A DNA stretch of 38,605 bases from an uncultured Clostridia bacterium (GTDB lineage: Bacteria; Bacillota; Clostridia; Oscillospirales; Acutalibacteraceae), in the NCBI GenBank assembly GCA_947572385.1, contig CANPBX010000020.1, forward strand, positions 1 through 38,605, given 5' to 3'. The notes under the pieces are model-generated. The model had not been told where the DNA came from. It searched no databases and saw only the letters and a program-made list of their open reading frames with translations. Below, one piece after another: positions 32,292 to 38,605 of this stretch; the first letter of the stretch is position 1; every line of letters starts with the position of its first letter. The position numbers and the translations under genes were made by a program.

Positions 32292-33686
32292 GTGGATACG
32301 AAAATCGTGCGTTACGGATCAAAGATAGCTTTCGGTTATATCGAGCGGAACCCGGAGGAAAATCTCCCCAGGCTGATGGACTGGGTAGACCGTTTCGCCC
32401 CGGAGGGCGACCTGGGGTTCCCGGTGCAGCGCGCGGCGTTCCGGCAGGTGATAGAGGACCCGGACTGCGCCATGCACAGGCTCATGTACCGTATCTTTAC
32501 TGAGACGGATAAAGCCGTGCTCAAGGCCGTTTTCGAGAACTTCATCGTCAACGGCAACCTGGTGGGCTGGCCCAGGCAGGAGGAGCTGCGGGAGCGGTAC
32601 GGCTGCAATATTCCCTGGGCGATCCTTCTTGACCCCACCTCCGCCTGCAATCTCCACTGCACCGGCTGCTGGGCGGCAGAATACGGCAGCCGGCTGAACC
32701 TGAGCTTTGACGAAATTGACAGCATTATCACCCAGGGCAAAGAGCTGGGTGTGTACATCTACATATACACCGGCGGTGAGCCGCTGGTGCGCAGGGATGA
32801 TTTGATCGCCCTGTGCCGAAAGCACAGCGACTGCCAGTTCCTATGCTTCACAAATGCCACCCTCATTGACGAAGACTTTGCCGACGCCATGCTCAATGTA
32901 AAAAATTTCATCCCCGCCATCAGCGTAGAGGGCTTTGAGAGCGCCACTGACAGCCGCCGGGGTGATGGCACCTATAGGAAGGTGGTGGACGCAATGTCCC
33001 TGCTCAAGAGGAAAAAGCTTCCCTTTGGAATCAGCTCATGCTATACCAGCCAGAATTTTGAGTCTATCAGCAGCGACGAATATTTCGACCAGATGGTAGA
33101 GTGGGGCGCGTCATTTGTATGGTATTTCCACTATATGCCAGTTGGCAATGCCGCCGCGCCCGAGCTGCTTCCCACGCCTGAGCAGCGGGAATTCATGTAC
33201 CACAGGATACGCGCGGCCCGGCGGGAAAAGCCTATCTTTGCCATGGACTTCCAGAACGACGGGGAGTTCGTCCAGGGCTGTATCGCCGGCGGGCGGCGGT
33301 ACTTCCATATAAACGCAAACGGCGACTGCGACCCCTGCGTGTTCATACACTATTCCAACGCCAATATCAGGGACATGAGCCTTTTGGATGTGCTCCGCTC
33401 CCCTATCTTTATGGCCTACCATGACGGCCAGCCATTTAACGGCAACCATCTTATGCCCTGCCCCATGCTGGAGAATCCCCATAAGCTGCAGGAGATGGTG
33501 GAAAAGGCCGGGGCGCACTCCACAGACCTGGAGTCCCCTGAGAGCGCGGAGCACCTTTGCGAAAAGTGCAGTGAGTATGCGCGCAACTGGGCTCCGGCAG
33601 CGGATAGGCTGTGGCAGTGCTCCTGCCGGGAGAAGCAGGAGCGGCAGGCCGTGGCAGATACCGATGAATACAGCACGGCAGTATAG
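32292..33686 (+). CDS. Radical SAM protein with C-terminal cysteine-rich (SPASM-like) region
   Basis: A 464-residue enzyme. A helical N-terminal domain (residues 1-110) precedes the radical SAM core. The iron-sulfur motif is DPTSACNLHCTGCW (C-x3-C-x2-C) near 117-124, followed by YTGGEPLVRRDDL (SAM-binding GGE) and ISVEGFESATDSRRGDG. The C-terminal region has CIAGGRRYFHINANGDCDPC, MPCPMLENP, EHLCEKCSEYA and WQCSC, enough cysteines for one or two auxiliary clusters. Translation starts at GTG 32292 after AGGAGGT, 6 nt spacing. The MMPL exporter begins about 45 bp downstream. Its substrate is unknown: a lipid or an envelope molecule exported by MMPL is one possibility, a peptide another, but no precursor peptide gene is visible. 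Confidence 0.9.
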   Translation: MDTKIVRYGSKIAFGYIERNPEENLPRLMDWVDRFAPEGDLGFPVQRAAFRQVIEDPDCAMHRLMYRIFTETDKAVLKAVFENFIVNGNLVGWPRQEELRERYGCNIPWAILLDPTSACNLHCTGCWAAEYGSRLNLSFDEIDSIITQGKELGVYIYIYTGGEPLVRRDDLIALCRKHSDCQFLCFTNATLIDEDFADAMLNVKNFIPAISVEGFESATDSRRGDGTYRKVVDAMSLLKRKKLPFGISSCYTSQNFESISSDEYFDQMVEWGASFVWYFHYMPVGNAAAPELLPTPEQREFMYHRIRAARREKPIFAMDFQNDGEFVQGCIAGGRRYFHINANGDCDPCVFIHYSNANIRDMSLLDVLRSPIFMAYHDGQPFNGNHLMPCPMLENPHKLQEMVEKAGAHSTDLESPESAEHLCEKCSEYARNWAPAADRLWQCSCREKQERQAVADTDEYSTAV

Positions 33687-33730
33687 GAAATGGCAGCAAC
33701 GCAGTGTATACGAGAAAGGACTGGTGTTTT

Positions 33731-35842
33731 TTGGAAAGAATTGCACAGTGTATCGTCCGCCGGAGGAGGCTGGTGCTGGCAGCAGCAATACTGCTTCTGA
33801 TACCGGCGCTACTGGGCGCGGCGGCCACCCGAATCAACTACGACATACTCACCTACCTGCCCCCGGAGCTGGACTCCATGCTTGGGGAGGCCGCCCTTGA
33901 AAACGACTTTAATCTGGCGTCCACCGGCATGGTGACTGTAGAGGGCATGCCCCTGGGAGAGATGCTCGAGATGAAGGCCGAGATGGAACAGGTGGAGGGC
34001 GTGGAGCAGGTGTTCTGGCTCAGCGATATGATCGACCCCGCCATTCCCCGGGAAATGCTCCCCGAAGGCATACGGCAGGCCATGTACGGCGAAAACGCCA
34101 CCTTGATGCTGGTGCGGTTTTCCGAGCCTTCAGCCAGCAAAAGCACGATGGATGCCGTATCCGATCTGAAGGGGCTATTGAAGGAGCACAGCTTCTTTGG
34201 AGGCATGAGCGTTATCCTTCAGGACACCAAAGCCCTGGTGGATAAGGAAATGCCCCTTTACATCCTCTGCGCGGTGGGCGCCAGCCTTCTGATACTGTTC
34301 TTGGCAATGGAGAGCACACTGGTGCCCGTGCTGTTCATGCTGGGCCTGCTGTTCCCGATCCTGTATAATTTTGGCACCAACTATTTTCTGGGGCAGATCA
34401 GCTATATCACCCAGGCGCTGTCCACAGTCCTGCAGCTGGGGGTAACTATGGACTTCTCCATCTTCCTTTTGCACCGGTATGAGGAAGAAACGCAGCGCAG
34501 CTCTGACAAGGAGCAGGCAATGGCAAAGGCTATCGTGAATACCTTCTCTTCGGTGACGGCCTCCAGCCTTACGACCATCGCGGGCTTTCTGGCCCTATGC
34601 ACCATGCGCCTGACACTGGGCCGGGACATCGGCATCGTTATGGCAAAGGGCGTGGCGCTTGGCGTTATCTGCACTATAACCATCCTGCCCTCTCTGATCC
34701 TGACCTTCGACAGGGCGGTCGAAAAGCACCGCCACCGGACCGTTATACCCCAGCTCAGGAGGACCAGCCAATTTGTCACCCGGCACCCAGGGCCGATCCT
34801 GGCGGCCTTCCTGGTAGTTATGGTGCCGTTTACTCTGGCACAGAGCAAAACCGGCGTATACTATACCCTCTTTGACAGCCTGCCCCAGGACTTGACAGGC
34901 ATCGTGGGCACGAACAAGCTGAAGGATGATTTCGGTATGACCACCTCCCACTTTATCCTGGTTGATGAAGCCTTGGGCGGCGAGGATATGGAAGCCCTGT
35001 GCAGGGACCTTGAGAATGTGGAGGGTATTACCCAGGCAGTCTCTGTCAGCGGACTGCTCCCCTCGGGATTTAATCTTGGAATGCTGCCTGAGGATATAGC
35101 CCAGCTTGCCCAGTCCGGCGGAAAAAAGCTGATTTTGGCAAACTCAGCCTATAAGAGCGGCACCGGTGAGCTGACCGCCCAGCTAAAGGAGATGGACACA
35201 CTGATAAAGACCGCCGACCCTTCCGGGGTCATTACCGGCGAGGGCGCTATGACCAATGACCTGATCGAAATTGCCGACATTGACTTTGCCAATGTGAGCG
35301 CGGCCTCCATTGCGGCGGTGTTCCTAATCATCCTGCTGAGCTTCCGCAGCCTGTCCATACCCGTGCTGCTGGTGGCCTCTATTGAAAGCGCCATATTCAT
35401 CAATATGGGTATCCCCTACTTTACCGGCACGAAGCTGCCCTTTATCGCAAGTATCGTAATTGGCACAGTACAGCTGGGGGCCACAGTGGACTACGCCATC
35501 TTAATGGCTACACGCTTCCGGGAGGAACGCCAGAGGGGGCTTGGGCCAAGGGAAGCGGCCCAGGTCGCCTGCCGGTATTGCAGCCAGAGCATTCTCTCAA
35601 GCGGCCTGACCTTCTTTGCCGCCACCATCGGCGTGTCAGCCATCAGCCGCATGGAGCTGCTGAAAAGTATCTGCCTGCTGATTTCCCGGGGAGCTCTTAT
35701 CAGCATGTTTGTTATAATCGTAATACTGCCCTGCCTGCTTCAGCTTTTAGACCCGCTCATCCGCCATACGACCCTGCACTGGATGGGCAGGCCCCAGAAA
35801 GCGGAAAAGCAGCCAACTATAGAAAGGAAGGAACTTGCATGA
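33731..35842 (+). CDS. MMPL/RND-family membrane exporter
   Basis: About 703 residues with the RND duplication: a first helix (RRRLVLAAAILLLIPALLGA), a soluble domain (about 40-170), a five-helix bundle, then a second copy starting near QFVTRHPGPILAAFLVVMVP. MMPL motifs are visible as LQLGVTMDFSIFLLHRYEEE in the first half and VQLGATVDYAILMATRFREER in the second. MMPL proteins move lipids, glycolipids or hydrophobic small molecules. The start is uncertain: TTG at 33731 has AAAGGA upstream and gives a sensible N-terminus, while a GTG at 33704 lacks a close ribosome site. It overlaps the next gene by 4 nt (ATGA), so the two are translationally coupled. Confidence 0.9.
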   Translation: MERIAQCIVRRRRLVLAAAILLLIPALLGAAATRINYDILTYLPPELDSMLGEAALENDFNLASTGMVTVEGMPLGEMLEMKAEMEQVEGVEQVFWLSDMIDPAIPREMLPEGIRQAMYGENATLMLVRFSEPSASKSTMDAVSDLKGLLKEHSFFGGMSVILQDTKALVDKEMPLYILCAVGASLLILFLAMESTLVPVLFMLGLLFPILYNFGTNYFLGQISYITQALSTVLQLGVTMDFSIFLLHRYEEETQRSSDKEQAMAKAIVNTFSSVTASSLTTIAGFLALCTMRLTLGRDIGIVMAKGVALGVICTITILPSLILTFDRAVEKHRHRTVIPQLRRTSQFVTRHPGPILAAFLVVMVPFTLAQSKTGVYYTLFDSLPQDLTGIVGTNKLKDDFGMTTSHFILVDEALGGEDMEALCRDLENVEGITQAVSVSGLLPSGFNLGMLPEDIAQLAQSGGKKLILANSAYKSGTGELTAQLKEMDTLIKTADPSGVITGEGAMTNDLIEIADIDFANVSAASIAAVFLIILLSFRSLSIPVLLVASIESAIFINMGIPYFTGTKLPFIASIVIGTVQLGATVDYAILMATRFREERQRGLGPREAAQVACRYCSQSILSSGLTFFAATIGVSAISRMELLKSICLLISRGALISMFVIIVILPCLLQLLDPLIRHTTLHWMGRPQKAEKQPTIERKELA

Positions 35843-37983
35843 AAATTTGGAAACGTGCTTTAAGTATGGGACTTTCGGCCTTGATGGTCGCGGGCTGTGC
35901 CCTGCCCGCCCTTGCCGCTGAGGATGTCGCGGAAAAAAGCGAGACTGTGTACGTGGTGCTGGAGCCGGACGGCTCGGTGCGTAGCCAGACGGTGAGCATT
36001 CATCTGCACAATGAAAGCGGCCTCTCCGGGGTCACCGACCGCTCTACCCTGACAGGGATTGAAAATACCCATGACACGACCGCCTTTACCCAGGAGGGTG
36101 AGAAGCTCCGCTGGGACACGGACGGTACCGATGTATATTATAAAGGTGAAACTGCACGGAAAGCCCCTGTACGCGCTGAAATCACCTATGAGCTGGACGG
36201 AGCGGAAATTGCCCCTGAAGCCCTGGCTGGAAAGAGCGGGCGTGTAAAGCTTACGGTGAAGCTTGTAAACAACGAAACCGGCACCGTGCAGATTGACGGC
36301 AAACCCCAGCCGGTATGCACACCCTTTGTCACAATGGTGGCGGCGGTACTGGGCGAGGGGTGGACCGGCGTTTCTGCTGAGCACGGTAAAATCACCGGCG
36401 CGGGCAGTACCCAGGCCGTGGGCTTCGTCTGCCTGCCGGGAGTGCGTGAATGCCTGGAAGGGATCGGGTCAGAGAAGCTCGAGGAGCTCGAAGACCGCCT
36501 GCTGGACGAGGTGAGCATAGAGGGCTCTGTAACAGATTTCACTCTGCCGGATATCCTTATCGCCTGCGCCACGGACACCGAAGCTCTCAGGGAGGAGGGT
36601 TTTTCCGGGCTTGACGAACTGGACGGCGGCATGGACAGCCTGCGTGAGGGCATGGATGAGCTCCTGGACGGAGCCGGCAGCCTGGCAGCCGGTGCAGCGG
36701 CACTGGAGAGCGGCGCGGCGGCACTTTTGACTGGCGTGCATACCCTGTCCGATGGGGCACAGCGCCTGATGGACGGCACCGCACAGCTTCAGACCGGGGC
36801 GCGCAAGCTGAGCAGCGGCGCCGCCGAAGCGCGGGACGGGGCCGCTGCCCTGCAAACCGGGGCAGACAGTCTGGCGGCAGGCCTATACAATCTCCAGAGC
36901 GGCACCGGCGCCCTTTACGACGGGTACATCCAGTTAAAGGATGGGGCCGACAATCTTGCAGTCGGGCTCAACACTCTGCAAGGCAAGGGGCAGGCTCTGG
37001 CAGACGGCATAGGGCAAATTACCACGGCGGTGGGTAAGCTCCATGAGGGGGCCGGCCCGGTAATGCTCGGGGCCCGGGCGTTTGGAGGCTCCCTGGCTGT
37101 TGCGGCGTCCAGTGGCGCGGAATTAACAGCAAGCCTACCCGACCCCGCTTTATTTGCCCCGGATGAGGCCCACGCCGCCGACCCTGTGTATCAGCAGCTT
37201 TTAGCGGCGTATACAGGCGCGTACAGCGCGGCAACGGGCATGGCCGGTGGAATGGCAGAATTGGACGGCTCCTACAGTCAGGTATTGGGCGGACTGGAGC
37301 AGGTGAGCGCAGGTATAGAGTCCCTGCATGACGGAGCAAACGGTAGTGAAGGGCTTGCAGCCGGTATAGCCGCCTATACCCAGGGCGTAGCGGACGCCGC
37401 CTCCGGCGCGGCACGGCTGCAGAGCGGCCTGGGCCAGCTAGGAGACCAGCTCCCCGCACTGACCGGCGGTATGGACCAGCTTATAGCCGGGTCAAACCAA
37501 CTCTCAGCTGGGGCGGGCTCCCTCTCCCAGGGCAATGCGGCGCTGGCTGACGGCGCAGCACAGCTTGCCCAGGGCACCGACGACCTGGCGGCGGGCACAG
37601 CACAGCTCCTCGACGGCATACAGGCACTGACAGAGGGCGCGGCCTCCCTGCACGACGGCACGGTGGAGCTAAGCGGCGGAGCGTCGGCCCTGCGGGAAGG
37701 GCTGGGCCGGTTTGACTCCGAGGGGATCAGCCAGTTGACCGGTGCGGTAGACGCTGAGAAGCTGCCCACCCTCCGGGCGGTGGCAAAAGCTATGCGCGGG
37801 CGCCTGGAGGACTACGGCAGCTTTGCCGGTGCGCCGGAGGGAGCCGAGGTGTCAACTAAGTTTGTGATGAAGACAGCGGGCCAGGTCCAAGAGGAAATAC
37901 CGGCCCATAAGGACACAGCCCAGGATGACGGTCAGGAGCCTGAAAGCTTTTGGCAGAGGGTGGCCGCCCTGTTCGGCAAATAG
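35839..37983 (+). CDS. Secreted LxxG heptad-repeat protein (YhgE-like repeats)
   Basis: A 714-residue exported protein. The signal peptide is MKIWKRALSMGLSALMVAG then CALPALAAE; the VAGC could be a lipobox (C20) or ALA-A the cleavage site. Residues about 35-250 form a beta-rich domain. Two long blocks of x-x-x-L-x-x-G heptads follow, roughly residues 265-398 and 480-625 (e.g. ALESGAAALLTGVHTL, DGAAQLAQGTDDLAAG), as in YhgE/Pip-type proteins. Unlike those it lacks C-terminal membrane helices. The heptads should form long coiled or helical rods. Coupled to the MMPL gene by ATGA overlap, so it probably works with it as an extracytoplasmic partner or conduit (inference). The upstream frame to 35578 is antisense-like and not used. 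Confidence 0.88.
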   Translation: MKIWKRALSMGLSALMVAGCALPALAAEDVAEKSETVYVVLEPDGSVRSQTVSIHLHNESGLSGVTDRSTLTGIENTHDTTAFTQEGEKLRWDTDGTDVYYKGETARKAPVRAEITYELDGAEIAPEALAGKSGRVKLTVKLVNNETGTVQIDGKPQPVCTPFVTMVAAVLGEGWTGVSAEHGKITGAGSTQAVGFVCLPGVRECLEGIGSEKLEELEDRLLDEVSIEGSVTDFTLPDILIACATDTEALREEGFSGLDELDGGMDSLREGMDELLDGAGSLAAGAAALESGAAALLTGVHTLSDGAQRLMDGTAQLQTGARKLSSGAAEARDGAAALQTGADSLAAGLYNLQSGTGALYDGYIQLKDGADNLAVGLNTLQGKGQALADGIGQITTAVGKLHEGAGPVMLGARAFGGSLAVAASSGAELTASLPDPALFAPDEAHAADPVYQQLLAAYTGAYSAATGMAGGMAELDGSYSQVLGGLEQVSAGIESLHDGANGSEGLAAGIAAYTQGVADAASGAARLQSGLGQLGDQLPALTGGMDQLIAGSNQLSAGAGSLSQGNAALADGAAQLAQGTDDLAAGTAQLLDGIQALTEGAASLHDGTVELSGGASALREGLGRFDSEGISQLTGAVDAEKLPTLRAVAKAMRGRLEDYGSFAGAPEGAEVSTKFVMKTAGQVQEEIPAHKDTAQDDGQEPESFWQRVAALFGK

Positions 37984-37988
37984 CGGAT

Positions 37989-38022
37989 AAAGCGCCGCGG
38001 GCATAAAAGCCCGCGGCGCTTT
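37989..38022 (+). terminator. Terminator of the radical SAM-MMPL operon
   Basis: AAAGCGCCGCGGGC (37989-38002), loop ATAAAA, GCCCGCGGCGCTTT (38009-38022), followed by GTTGT. A 14-bp perfect stem; it may also serve the convergent gene at 38074. Confidence 0.85.
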
Positions 38023-38073
38023 GTTGTCTCCGTAATTATACTGTAAAGCTGTCCTTGAGAATTTCTCCTGCCT

Positions 38074-38605
38074 TTATACCACTGGGGAAACACTCTTTTC
38101 CACAAGGTCTATACAAAATTCTGCGGTCACTGTAACGCTTTGATTTGTCTCGTCATACGTGATTATTTGAGCGATTAGCTGGGTTACGCCTTCCGGCACA
38201 GCCTCCCCTGAATAAGTCAGCCGCCAGTAATGGTCCGGGTCTTCATCGCTGTAGGTTGTTATGCCGGTGTTCAGCGTAATACACCGCCCGTCTTCCGTTA
38301 GCAGTCCGATGTCGGAAAATATGCCGGGATCATATCCAGCAAGCTCACGCGGCACGTCCATGCAAATCTCGGTAGTCGCTAGGGAGGAACTGTAGTACCT
38401 GAACTTTATATCATTTTGCATTACGGTCTCAGAAATGCTGACCTTTTCATCGTTGAAGGCAACGGTAAATTCAGAGCTTGCCACACCCAGCTCGGTGCTG
38501 CCGTACTCGCCGCCATAGCTGTAGTGGGTGGCGACGTATTTTACGCGGAAATCCCCGGCTCCTTCCGGGCGGTATTCCCCGGGGATCTTTGTAGAAATGG
38601 CGTCG
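38074..38605 (-). CDS. Hypothetical protein, C-terminal fragment (5' end outside window)
   Basis: The last 176 codons of a gene whose frame stays open to the right edge, so the GTG at 38484 is only internal. The sequence is rich in beta-type residues and acidic or polar patches (ELGVASSEFTVAFNDEKVSI, ITTYSDEDPDHYWRLTY), which suggests an extracellular or periplasm-facing beta-sandwich. I do not recognise the family; regulated membrane proteins with DUF4179-like C-termini look similar. It converges with the heptad-repeat gene and shares no clear link to it. Confidence 0.7.
   Translation of the reverse strand, partial: DAISTKIPGEYRPEGAGDFRVKYVATHYSYGGEYGSTELGVASSEFTVAFNDEKVSISETVMQNDIKFRYYSSSLATTEICMDVPRELAGYDPGIFSDIGLLTEDGRCITLNTGITTYSDEDPDHYWRLTYSGEAVPEGVTQLIAQIITYDETNQSVTVTAEFCIDLVEKSVSPVV

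Noticed and set aside
33704-33730. GTG at 33704 as start of the MMPL gene
   Set aside because: The nearest purine-rich sequence is about 13 nt away, while TTG at 33731 has AAAGGA nearer; still uncertain.

Overview
The window looks like chromosomal DNA of a GC-rich, gut-type Clostridia relative (probably Oscillospirales; inference). Support: strong AGGAGG-type ribosome sites, sigma-A promoters spaced 17 bp, LplABC-type sugar transporter genes, LPXTG surface proteins, YesM and OmpR/BceR-like two-component genes, and tdh-kbl threonine catabolism. I saw no rRNA, tRNA, CRISPR array or insertion sequence.

Layout. 1-1586: 3' end of threonine dehydrogenase, kbl and a shared bidirectional terminator. 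1587-12139: a minus-strand operon of nine genes read from a consensus promoter at 12111-12139, in the order solute-binding lipoprotein, DUF4838 enzyme, two permeases, GntR regulator, BadF-type sugar kinase, two SIS-domain proteins, MFS transporter. 12289-15949: a second minus-strand unit of two tandem DUF4838 paralogues with its own promoter, which shares an 11-bp element with the first. Together they look like a regulon for importing a (probably GlcNAc-containing) oligosaccharide, cleaving it in the cytosol and phosphorylating the products. 15976-19970: an LPXTG/pilin-like pair, one gene frameshifted, next to a small serine recombinase. 20143-21420: yaaA and a peroxiredoxin, one nucleotide apart. 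21432-25687: an unrecognised conserved protein, a nitroreductase, and a divergent D-2-hydroxyacid dehydrogenase / glycerate 2-kinase pair. 25732-29184: response regulator, ABC ATPase, ABC permease and histidine kinase, a BceRS-like or immunity-type module with a tandem 11-bp operator. 29212-31481: an alpha/beta hydrolase, then a deletion scar joining the 3' end of a solute-binding protein gene (minus) to a YesM kinase lacking its 5' end (plus). 31520-38022: TetR regulator, radical SAM protein, MMPL/RND exporter and a secreted LxxG heptad-repeat protein, a cassette whose job I cannot name. 38074-38605: 3' part of an unknown minus-strand gene.

The points most worth following are the three-paralogue DUF4838 sugar regulon, the radical SAM-MMPL-heptad-repeat cassette, the deletion scar near 30,270-30,290, and the broken pilin beside a recombinase.
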